DNA from: UBA8401 sp041665525
GTDB lineage: Bacteria; Bacteroidota; Ignavibacteria; UBA10030; UBA8401
Assembly: GCA_041665525.1 (NCBI GenBank)
Contig: JBAYIS010000001.1
Location: forward strand, 301,719 to 365,718
Reading direction: 5' to 3'
DNA: 64,000 bases
A model generated the notes under the pieces. That model was given only the letters and a program-made list of their open reading frames with translations. It was not told the origin of the DNA and did no database searches. A program made the translations under genes and the position numbers. Positions 26,181 through 33,269 of this stretch are shown here, piece by piece. How positions within the stretch are numbered: position 1 is the stretch's first letter; each line of letters begins with the position of its first letter.

Positions 26181-27530
26181 TTACCCAATCAAAATTCCTG
26201 CAATCGTTGCCGTCATTAATGTGGAAAGTACACCGCCGAGAACTGCGCGAAGTCCCAACGACGCAATATCTTTCTTTCTGTGGGGCGCCATGGGAGAGAT
26301 CCCTCCGATTTGAATAGCAATGGAGGAAAAATTGGCGAATCCGCACAGCGCATACGTTGCCATCATAATACCCTTTTCGCTCATAGCGCCGGTTTTCAGA
26401 AGAGTGGCAAGGTCCAGATAAGCGACGAACTCATTCAAGACAATCTTTGTCCCCAGCAGGCTGCCGAAATTGAAGGCATCATTCCATGGAACTCCGATGG
26501 CAAAACCGACAAATTGCAAGATCGATCCAAAAAGAAACTGCATGGAAAGTGATTGTTTGAAATTTTCTTGAAGATAAGCATTCAGTCCGGAAAGGTCTCC
26601 AACATATCCAAGTATTCCATTTAACATTGCAATTAACGCTATAAAAGCCAACAACATACCGCCGACGTTCAATGCTAGTTGAAGGCCGTCCGATGCTCCT
26701 GTTGCTGCAGCTTCAATAACGTTGGAAGCATTCTTTTCTACTTCCAGTTTTACTGTCCCTTTGGTTTTCGGTTCTTCAGTTTCTGGGTAGATAATTTTCG
26801 AAATCGCAAGCGAAGCAGGTGCAGCCATGGTGCTGGCAGCCAGCAATTGTACGGCAAATTTTAACTGTCCCTCTGCCAATGGGATATTATTGGCGTCGGC
26901 AAACGATTGTCCGAGCATTTGAATATAGCTTGCCATAACTCCGCCGGCAATCGTTGCCATTCCTCCGACCATCACAGTCAGAATTTCGGAATTGGTCATT
27001 GTACCGATATAGGGTCGAATGAGTAAAGGAGCTTCAGTTTGACCAACAAAAATATTTGCTGTATTCGAAAGAGATTCCGCTCCGCTGGTCCCGAGTAATT
27101 TTACCATCACTTTTGCCATAACCTTCACCACAGCCTGTAATATGCCGAGATAATAGAGAAGGGAAGTCAACGAAGAGACAAAAATGATGGTCGGTAAAAC
27201 TTGGAATGCAAAGAAGAAACCGAGTGATTGTTCGCCAGAATTGACGGCAAGGCTTCCGAAGACAAACTGTGCTCCGACCAGCGTGTAGTTCAACAACGCG
27301 ACAACACCGGCGCCAATGCCATCGATGATATCTTTTAAAAGTCCAAGCGGCCAGAACCAGGAACGGAGCGTGATGCTGTGGATGATGAAAATTGCGAATA
27401 TCAGTTGTATCCCGAACGCCTTTGCAACAAGCGCCCAATTTATTCTCTTTTTATTGTTCGAAAAGAGGAAAGCAATACCGATGATGAACATAACACCGAC
27501 GATGCCTCGCAACACGGAAAAGATATCCAT
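26181..27530 (-). CDS. nupC: Concentrative nucleoside transporter (NupC/CNT family)
   Basis: A 449-residue membrane protein with the CNT layout: N-terminal helices with FGIQLIFAIFIIHS, the region VFVSSLTSLLYYLGILQ, then the transport core GQTEAPLLIRPYIGTMTNSEILTVM cut here as GQTEAPLLIRPYIG and the C-terminal ALCGFANFSSIAIQIGGI. These are the substrate and ion-binding segments of the family, which import nucleosides with protons or sodium. It is followed 43 bases later by punA and preceded by tdk, so imported nucleosides can be phosphorolysed or phosphorylated at once. Confidence 0.93.
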   Translation of the reverse strand: MDIFSVLRGIVGVMFIIGIAFLFSNNKKRINWALVAKAFGIQLIFAIFIIHSITLRSWFWPLGLLKDIIDGIGAGVVALLNYTLVGAQFVFGSLAVNSGEQSLGFFFAFQVLPTIIFVSSLTSLLYYLGILQAVVKVMAKVMVKLLGTSGAESLSNTANIFVGQTEAPLLIRPYIGTMTNSEILTVMVGGMATIAGGVMASYIQMLGQSFADANNIPLAEGQLKFAVQLLAASTMAAPASLAISKIIYPETEEPKTKGTVKLEVEKNASNVIEAAATGASDGLQLALNVGGMLLAFIALIAMLNGILGYVGDLSGLNAYLQENFKQSLSMQFLFGSILQFVGFAIGVPWNDAFNFGSLLGTKIVLNEFVAYLDLATLLKTGAMSEKGIMMATYALCGFANFSSIAIQIGGISPMAPHRKKDIASLGLRAVLGGVLSTLMTATIAGILIG

Positions 27531-27604
27531 AGGGTAAAATCATTTAGTGATTGAATCCCGTTGTCTGAAAACGGGTGAGCGAATATTCATCCGGCACTGT
27601 TAAT

Positions 27605-28174
27605 TTAATCCGGTATATAATGGCATTTTCTGCAGCGTGCTTCGTAGGAATCCGCTGCTCCGACTACCACGCGGTCCGCATTGGCAATCTTCCGCTGCGT
27701 TCGATCGGCTGGATTACCGCAGACGACGCAAATTGCCAATGTTTTGGTGATGTATTCCGAAATGGCGAGAAGCTGCGGCATTGGTTCGAACGGAACTCCG
27801 CGGTAATCCTGATCCAATCCTGCGACGATAACCCGTTTCCCATCGTCTGCCAGTTTATTGCAGATTCCGATGACGGACATGTCGAAGAACTGAACTTCAT
27901 CGATCCCGACTACCTGTGCATCTTTTGCAAGCGAAAGGATCTCTTCCGCTTTGTCGATGACGATGGATTCAAGTGATTGAGTGTTGTGGGAAACGATCTG
28001 ATTGGCTGAATATCGATTATCGATCCGCGGTTTGAAGATGATTACTTTTTGTCGTGCGATCTGTGCTCTCCGAAGACGGCGGATGAGTTCTTCTGTTTTA
28101 CCGCTGAACATGCATCCGGCAACGACTTCAATCCAGCCGATGTTTTGAGGGGCTTGCTGTTGAGTTACTTCCAT
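27605..28174 (-). CDS. tdk: Thymidine kinase, type II
   Basis: A 189-residue protein from the chosen start MEVTQQQAPQ (28174). An upstream ATG at 28237 adds 21 residues that lie across the promoter and do not look like the family. The P-loop is GCMFSGKTEELIRRL, the Mg site DEVQFFD, and the zinc lasso CVVCG ... CRKCHY near the end. It phosphorylates thymidine to dTMP. Its own promoter is recognisable at 28220-28250. It heads the salvage group tdk-nupC-punA. Confidence 0.94.
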   Translation of the reverse strand: MEVTQQQAPQNIGWIEVVAGCMFSGKTEELIRRLRRAQIARQKVIIFKPRIDNRYSANQIVSHNTQSLESIVIDKAEEILSLAKDAQVVGIDEVQFFDMSVIGICNKLADDGKRVIVAGLDQDYRGVPFEPMPQLLAISEYITKTLAICVVCGNPADRTQRKIANADRVVVGAADSYEARCRKCHYIPD

Positions 28175-28219
28175 AAAAAAAGAACATGCTTGGTGATTTT
28201 TCTCTCGTGAACTACCGAA

Positions 28220-28250
28220 TGAATATAGAGAAATCACGTCCGAATTTCAA
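28220..28250 (-). promoter_or_regulatory. Promoter of tdk
   Basis: On the minus strand TTG (28250-28248), 20-base spacer, TATATTCA (28227-28220). Start codon of tdk is 46 bases downstream. Same layout as the other promoters of this window. The -35-like part is preceded by T, giving TTTG. Confidence 0.65.
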
Positions 28251-28263
28251 AGAGAAAAAACAG

Positions 28264-29484
28264 TTACGCAAGCGTCAACACAGTCAATTCTGCCGGGCAA
28301 TTGATGCGAAAAGGAATTCCGGTGAATCCAATGCCGTTATTGACATAGAGAAGGGATTGATCGATAGTATATAATCCCGATACGTATTTTGAAGCAAGTG
28401 CTGCAAGAGAAAGTGGAGTGCGATCGATCGTGCCGAAAACAATCTGACCGCCGTGTGTATGGCCGCTTAATGTCAAATCGAAACCGAGTTCTTTTGCTTT
28501 TTCAAAATAATACGGTTTGTGACAGAGGAGAATCTTCGGCTGATCGTTCTTCGCAAATGCGAGCGCCTTGGTCATGTATTCTTCCGGAGGTGTATTCCTT
28601 CCAATATCATCGACGCCGACAAGATTGAAATAAGAATTTCCTTTCCGGATTTGAACAGCATCGTTCCTCAGTAATTTCACTCCGCAATTGTCCACTTCCT
28701 TTGCCACCCGTTCGACGTCCCGTGCAAAATAATCGTGATTGCCAAGACATCCATACACACCGTGAGGAGAATGGAGATTTGAAAATGCTTCGGCAAATGG
28801 ATAAACTTCGTCTGTCTGGCTGTTCACAAAATCGCCGGTGACAACAACAAGATCGGTTTTTAGTTCGTTCATTGCAGAGACGTATTTGTCCATATCTTCT
28901 TTGTTCATAAAGATACTGGAATGAATATCGCTCAGGATACCGATAGTAAATCCTTTGAATTCTTCCGGTAATTGAGGAATGGTGATAGTTTTTTTCTTGA
29001 TTTCATATTCTCCCGCGGAGGCAGCACCGGAACTTGCGCCAATAAATGAATATGCAGAAAGACCGACAACACCCGAACGCAAAAAGGTCCTGCGGGAAGT
29101 ATCGAATTTTTTGAATTGCGGAGTTTCTTTCATTTCACTGACCTTTTGTTTGATGGTTGGATGGTATGATGCAACGTTCAAAGACAACGTGAATGGTAAT
29201 TTTATCATTGAACCGATTCCCAGCACAAGAAATATAAACAATGTTGCGATATGCCAAACGAAAACGGGCATCAGCAACAGCAATATCGTTTCGGACAACT
29301 GCGACAATTGCCAAAAATAAAAATAGAATGCGATAAGAGGCAGATTAAAAATTAGAAAAACGACGGCAAGCACTTTTTTGCTCCAGAAAGGGAGTGCCGG
29401 CTGCTGTTCGCAATACCTGCGGAGCCGAAGAAAAAGATAGGTCTGCCCGAAAAGAATGAAGATTGTTGTATATAGTCGAAACAT
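28264..29484 (-). CDS. Membrane-bound metallophosphoesterase
   Basis: A 406-residue protein. Residues 1-105 hold about four membrane segments; a twin-Arg-like stretch (SRRTFLRSGVVGLSAYSF, about 128-145) precedes the catalytic domain. That domain has the calcineurin-type metal motifs: GILSDIHSSIF, VVVTGDFVN, CLGNHDYFA and LSGHTHGGQIVF. YaeI/YkuE-like phosphoesterases of this build act on lipid or nucleotide phosphates at the membrane. The substrate is unknown. It is divergent from secG and lies 89 bases before tdk, which has its own promoter. Confidence 0.88.
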   Translation of the reverse strand: MFRLYTTIFILFGQTYLFLRLRRYCEQQPALPFWSKKVLAVVFLIFNLPLIAFYFYFWQLSQLSETILLLLMPVFVWHIATLFIFLVLGIGSMIKLPFTLSLNVASYHPTIKQKVSEMKETPQFKKFDTSRRTFLRSGVVGLSAYSFIGASSGAASAGEYEIKKKTITIPQLPEEFKGFTIGILSDIHSSIFMNKEDMDKYVSAMNELKTDLVVVTGDFVNSQTDEVYPFAEAFSNLHSPHGVYGCLGNHDYFARDVERVAKEVDNCGVKLLRNDAVQIRKGNSYFNLVGVDDIGRNTPPEEYMTKALAFAKNDQPKILLCHKPYYFEKAKELGFDLTLSGHTHGGQIVFGTIDRTPLSLAALASKYVSGLYTIDQSLLYVNNGIGFTGIPFRINCPAELTVLTLA

Positions 29485-29574
29485 AGAAATACTTTGTCTT
29501 GATTTTCCAGCTCTTTTTCATTACTTTTGTCAGAAGAAAAATCTACAACCAATTTACTATAAGCTAGGAACACA

Positions 29575-29895
29575 ATGTACACGACTTTAGTTCTGATTGA
29601 AATCATAATTGCCGTTCTCATGATCATCGTTATTCTGATGCAAAACAGCAAAGGGGGCGGATTGGCTGCCGGTTTCGGCGGCAGCAATATCGGCACCGTA
29701 TTCGGTGTTCGTCGCGCATCCGATTTCCTTTCCAAGGCGACAACCTATCTTGCGACGGCATTCATCGTACTAGCACTTGCTGTTAATCTATTCTTTTTGC
29801 CCGGGAAAGGCAAAACACAACAGAGCGTAATTCAGAGCGGTCAATCCACATCGGTTCCGGCACCGCAGATACCTGCTCAGTCACAACCGCAGTAA
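29575..29895 (+). CDS. secG: SecG preprotein translocase subunit
   Basis: A 106-residue protein with two membrane helices (about residues 2-21 and 55-78). The central cytoplasmic loop QNSKGGGLAAGFGGSNIGTVFGVRRASDFL is the SecG hallmark. The C-terminal tail is Gln/Ser/Pro rich. SecG assists SecYE in protein export. It starts just after AGGAACACA. A hairpin terminator follows which reaches into the next gene's start. Confidence 0.94.
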   Translation: MYTTLVLIEIIIAVLMIIVILMQNSKGGGLAAGFGGSNIGTVFGVRRASDFLSKATTYLATAFIVLALAVNLFFLPGKGKTQQSVIQSGQSTSVPAPQIPAQSQPQ

Positions 29896-29929
29896 AGCAT
29901 TCATGATTTTGGGGAACCATCCATTGTTG

Positions 29930-29961
29930 AAAGCCCATAGTTTACACACTATGGGCTTTTC
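29930..29961 (+). terminator. Hairpin after secG overlapping the next start codon
   Basis: Perfect 11-base inverted repeat AAAGCCCATAG (29930-29940) / CTATGGGCTTT (29949-29959), 8-base loop, followed by TT. The probable ATG of the next gene (29951) lies inside the second arm. It can act as a weak terminator for secG or hide the start codon. Confidence 0.65.
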
Positions 29962-31207
29962 CATTTCTGCCGGCATAACACGGAACATCTTATCCTTGAT
30001 TATTTTCTTCTCATTGTCTCTGTTCGCGCAGACAAGGCCGGAATGGACGAACACATCCAAAAACTCAATCGGTTCAGGATTTCACTATGGCATAGGAATA
30101 TCCAACGTCGACGCAGATGAAGCAGATACGAGAGCATTCATTGAGTTTTCCAGAAATGTAGAAGTGAAAGTCAAAAGCATTTTTCAACGAGAAGTTTCTG
30201 AAGAAGGGAAGGAATTTTCCGATAAGACCAACATCTCAATGCAATTGATTTCCGATGTCAGTTTAAAAGGGATCTCGATTTCAGAACGTTTTTTAGATTC
30301 CACGGCTGGAAATTATTTCAGCCTTATCCTGTACAGAACTACGGAATACGATTCGCTTGTTCAGTTCCAGATTGAACGTGAGATTGTTTTAATGAAGGTC
30401 AGAAATAAGATGGATGAGGAAAAACGTCTGGAACAGCTCCGCGCTCAAAAAGCGATGAACCAGTTGATCGAAGAGCAGAACCAAGAGGAACTGCGTGCGC
30501 GTCAGGTGCATCTGACCATTGAGCAACGAAAACTTCAACAAAAAGAGCGAGAAGAAGAGCTGCTTCGAAAGATCTACGGAGAATTTCTGGAGAGTGCTCC
30601 TCCGGAAAAAGCGGTATCGCTCCGAAATGGAGAAGTTTCCAACGGCGAAAATACCCTGATGATTAAAGGCGGACTTTCGCCGCTGCAGTTGAATGGAGTT
30701 TTGTATGCAGTTCATTCCGCAATGTTCGAGTTCGCCGGCAATGCCGTCTTTCGAAAAAGGAAATTCGCGCAACAGGAAGCATATCTCAAGATACAGGTGC
30801 TTCCGAGGGTAGGCAAATTTACCAAGACATCGATTGCCTTTGGCGCTGTGCAGGCAGTGGGATTGATTGCAGACAGCGGGTATAATTTCAAGCGATCAAA
30901 ATATTCTCTTTTCCTTTCCGGAAATGTTACGGTACCTCAATATTATTATTCCACTTTATCGTTGTACGGAGATAAGCGAAAAGTGTCTCTCGGCATTACG
31001 TCGTTCCCGTTTTATGAACAGTTCAAAAATCACCTGGGATTCGTTATAGAACTGAATTCCGTTTTTGATAAGGACTTCCGAAATTCCAAAGGAAATGCAT
31101 TTGTTGTGAACGGAGGAATCCGGCTGCAGGGAAGTGATACATTCTCTACCCAGTTGGTGTATGAGGATTACGAACAATTAAATGTAATTCTTGAATTTCA
31201 ATTTTGA
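29951..31207 (+). CDS. Exported LPP20-like protein with coiled coil and beta-rich C-terminus
   Basis: A 418-residue protein from ATG 29951. It has a signal peptide (ILSLIIFFSLSLFAQ), then a domain beginning RPEWTNTSKNSIGSGFHYGIG (about residues 28-150) that resembles the LPP20-like domain. A highly charged coiled coil follows (about 155-205, EEKRLEQLRAQKAMNQLIEE), and a C-terminal region of alternating strands ending with an aromatic residue (LEFQF), as in outer-membrane barrels. Function unknown. An upstream in-frame ATG at 29903 would put secG's hairpin inside the gene; 29951 gives a more normal signal peptide but no clear ribosome site. The stop codon overlaps the tRNA-Lys promoter. Confidence 0.65.
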   Translation: MGFSISAGITRNILSLIIFFSLSLFAQTRPEWTNTSKNSIGSGFHYGIGISNVDADEADTRAFIEFSRNVEVKVKSIFQREVSEEGKEFSDKTNISMQLISDVSLKGISISERFLDSTAGNYFSLILYRTTEYDSLVQFQIEREIVLMKVRNKMDEEKRLEQLRAQKAMNQLIEEQNQEELRARQVHLTIEQRKLQQKEREEELLRKIYGEFLESAPPEKAVSLRNGEVSNGENTLMIKGGLSPLQLNGVLYAVHSAMFEFAGNAVFRKRKFAQQEAYLKIQVLPRVGKFTKTSIAFGAVQAVGLIADSGYNFKRSKYSLFLSGNVTVPQYYYSTLSLYGDKRKVSLGITSFPFYEQFKNHLGFVIELNSVFDKDFRNSKGNAFVVNGGIRLQGSDTFSTQLVYEDYEQLNVILEFQF

Positions 31208-31233
31208 AAAGAGGCGCTTCTTTTTTATATTTG
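31203..31233 (+). promoter_or_regulatory. Promoter of tRNA-Lys
   Basis: TTTG (31203-31206), 19-base spacer, TATATTTG (31226-31233): an exact match to the Bacteroidota-type consensus TTTG-N19-TAnnTTTG. It starts in the last codons of the preceding gene and ends 11 bases before the tRNA. Confidence 0.8.
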
Positions 31234-31244
31234 TGCATGCTTTT

Positions 31245-31317
31245 GCACCTATGGCTCAATTGGTAGAGCAACTGACTCTTAATCAGTGGGTTCCAGGTTC
31301 GAGTCCTGGTAGGTGCA
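31245..31317 (+). tRNA. tRNA-Lys (anticodon CTT)
   Basis: Full cloverleaf: acceptor GCACCTA / TAGGTGC, D arm GCTC-GAGC, anticodon stem ACTGA/TCAGT with loop CTCTTAA (anticodon CTT), T arm CCAGG-TTCGAGT-CCTGG, discriminator A. The CCA end is not encoded. A terminator follows seven bases downstream, so it is a single-gene transcript. Confidence 0.97.
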
Positions 31318-31323
31318 CAATAG

Positions 31324-31351
31324 AAAGTCCGATCGAACATCGGACTTTTTT
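31324..31351 (+). terminator. Intrinsic terminator of tRNA-Lys
   Basis: Perfect 10-base inverted repeat AAAGTCCGAT (31324-31333) / ATCGGACTTT (31339-31348), 5-base loop, then T-run. Confidence 0.9.
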
Positions 31352-31456
31352 ATTGTACCCATTTGCATCGTAGAAAAAAACTGTTTCCGTCTGATTGTTA
31401 CTTTTACTATACTCCATCAGAAGATCTACCCAGTCTCACGATCTGTCGATGAACCT

Positions 31457-32335
31457 ATGAAAAACTATTCTTATTTCGTCCTGCTCCAACAAAATTCTTC
31501 GGCGTCACGATTAAGCGAAGATTCATTTGAAGAATATAAGAATTTTATTCCCCTCAGTCTTCAATCTGTTGCTGCGGAATTCCAACGGAAGAAATCCGAA
31601 GCGATTCAGAAAAATGGTTCAATCCTTCGCGGCGGATTGGCGCATTTCCTTTCCACACCGTTAAAATCTGATACAGAGGAGATTATCCGCCTTATTCAGG
31701 ACAGCATCGAGAACACCGTTCAGCAGTTGGATGCGGCACCGATGCTTTCTACAGTGGAGCATTCGTTGTGGAAGGTGTTGGAACCGCAAGAGGTGCCACT
31801 GCAGCGACAACTCGTCGGCGTAGTAAAACGGCTGCTGAAAAACGGGCGCACGATGTTGGTGAACGCAGGATGCACCTTCGGGAAGAATTCTGGAGAGATC
31901 GGCGTTTCGCTGTTCCTCTTCAATGGATTTTCCACCGTGCAGTCGCTAAAATCGATCATTGATAATTTCTCGTCCCGGCAGGTTCTTTCAGTCGTCAATG
32001 GATCGGTGAATGCTAATGCTATTGCGATCGAACGCGACATTCCGCCGGAAAAGAATCTCATTGTCATCGATTTTAATTATCCCGATGATTCCATCCTTGA
32101 TGTTCTGAATCAGCGATTGCCGGTGTTGCTGGACCAATTCGGTATTACCCACTGTACTTTTACAAAACAGTTGCTCCACAGTGCTGTCGGTGCAGCTTAT
32201 CAAATCCGGTTTGGACTCAATGTTCATAAACATCCTCTCGGCTCAGTTATCCTTTCGCTTGTCGGCGATCATGTCGAACTTGAGAACGCCGTAACGACAA
32301 ACGGTTCTCTCATCGTCCTGGAACAATTACCGTGA
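31457..32335 (+). CDS. Hypothetical cytoplasmic protein
   Basis: A 292-residue soluble protein starting MKNYSYFVLLQQ. The open frame reaches back into the tRNA-Lys gene, so ATG 31457 is the sensible start. No signal peptide or membrane segment. The first ~100 residues are mostly helical and charged; the rest alternates strands and helices (VVKRLLKNGRTMLVNAGCTFG, NLIVIDFNYPDDSILDVLNQ). The middle has GCTFGKNSGEIG, which superficially looks like a loop but not a proper P-loop. I do not recognise the family. Its stop overlaps the GTG of nth (GTGA), suggesting co-translation with DNA repair endonuclease III. Confidence 0.7.
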   Translation: MKNYSYFVLLQQNSSASRLSEDSFEEYKNFIPLSLQSVAAEFQRKKSEAIQKNGSILRGGLAHFLSTPLKSDTEEIIRLIQDSIENTVQQLDAAPMLSTVEHSLWKVLEPQEVPLQRQLVGVVKRLLKNGRTMLVNAGCTFGKNSGEIGVSLFLFNGFSTVQSLKSIIDNFSSRQVLSVVNGSVNANAIAIERDIPPEKNLIVIDFNYPDDSILDVLNQRLPVLLDQFGITHCTFTKQLLHSAVGAAYQIRFGLNVHKHPLGSVILSLVGDHVELENAVTTNGSLIVLEQLP

Positions 32336-32991
32336 GTCATCCCCGCAAAGAGTCCTTCGATGAAAAAAGGGAAAGGGCCGGGCTCATAGCACGAATTCTC
32401 CGGAAAGAATATCCGAACGATCACACTGCGCTGCAGTATACAGAACCATTTCAACTGCTTGTTGCTGTTATCCTCTCTGCTCAATGCACCGACGCACGGG
32501 TGAACCTTGTCACACCGCAATTATTTCAACGATTTTCCACGCCGAAAGATTTTGCCAATGCAGATATTCATGAATTGGAAGCGCTGATCCATTCAACCGG
32601 ATTTTATCACAACAAGGCAAAGAACATTATCGGATGCTCGAATGCACTTCTGAAGAACCACCGGGGTATCGTGCCGGAGACGATGGAGGAACTGTATCAA
32701 CTGCCGGGTGTCGGAAGAAAAACTGCAAATGTCGTGCTCGGTGAAGCGTTCGGAAAAACCGAAGGAGTGGTTGTCGATACACATGTTATCCGACTCTCCC
32801 ATCGGCTGGGATTGACAATTGAGCAGGATGCCGTACGGATAGAAAAGGAACTCATGCCATTATTGCCGAAAAAATATTGGTACCATTTTTCTCATTCTCT
32901 TATCCTGCATGGCAGGAAAATATGTTCTGCAAGAAAACCTTTGTGCGTTCAATGCTCGATCTCTTCTTACTGTCCTTCATCCTCCGTGTAG
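32332..32991 (+). CDS. nth: Endonuclease III
   Basis: A 219-residue DNA glycosylase/AP lyase of base-excision repair. The helix-hairpin-helix reads LPGVGRKTANVVLGEAF with the catalytic Lys; the catalytic Asp is in VVDTHVIRLSHRLGL. Four cysteines near the end (CSARKPLCVQCSISSYC, pattern C-x6-C-x2-C-x5-C) bind the [4Fe-4S] cluster. Start is GTG, overlapping the upstream gene by four bases; the extra N-terminal helix (HPRKESFDEKRERAGLIARI) is normal for the family. Confidence 0.96.
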   Translation: MSHPRKESFDEKRERAGLIARILRKEYPNDHTALQYTEPFQLLVAVILSAQCTDARVNLVTPQLFQRFSTPKDFANADIHELEALIHSTGFYHNKAKNIIGCSNALLKNHRGIVPETMEELYQLPGVGRKTANVVLGEAFGKTEGVVVDTHVIRLSHRLGLTIEQDAVRIEKELMPLLPKKYWYHFSHSLILHGRKICSARKPLCVQCSISSYCPSSSV

Positions 32992-33269
32992 AGACAAATC
33001 CTCCGAGATAACATTTTTGGACAAATGATCAAATGCCTTTCGTCCATAAATGTATTCTTAGTCCAGATCTAATATATTTCTATTAAAAAAACAAACGGAG
33101 AAGTTTGTCCTATATCTCGAAAAATAAATTCATTTGTTTGTACGTTTTTTTGCTTTCAGTGAAAATATTTTTTAAGTTATTCCCAGGTACGTTCACCATT
33201 CTTTTTCCTGTCCCACCAAAAAAGGAGCGTGCTCTCTCAGCATAGGTTTCAAATTACCGACAGTACACA
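32992..33269. other. AT-rich intergenic region before the signalling cluster
   Basis: 278 bases with no gene. AT-rich, with a short imperfect hairpin ACAAAC/GTTTGT near 33090. A possible promoter is TTG-N20-TAAGTTAT near 33150-33180, but it differs from the stronger boxes of this window. No terminator for nth is evident. Confidence 0.5.

Noticed and set aside
31313..31456. Extension of the hypothetical gene upstream to 31313
   Set aside because: It would overlap the end of tRNA-Lys and its terminator. ATG 31457 is the first reasonable start.
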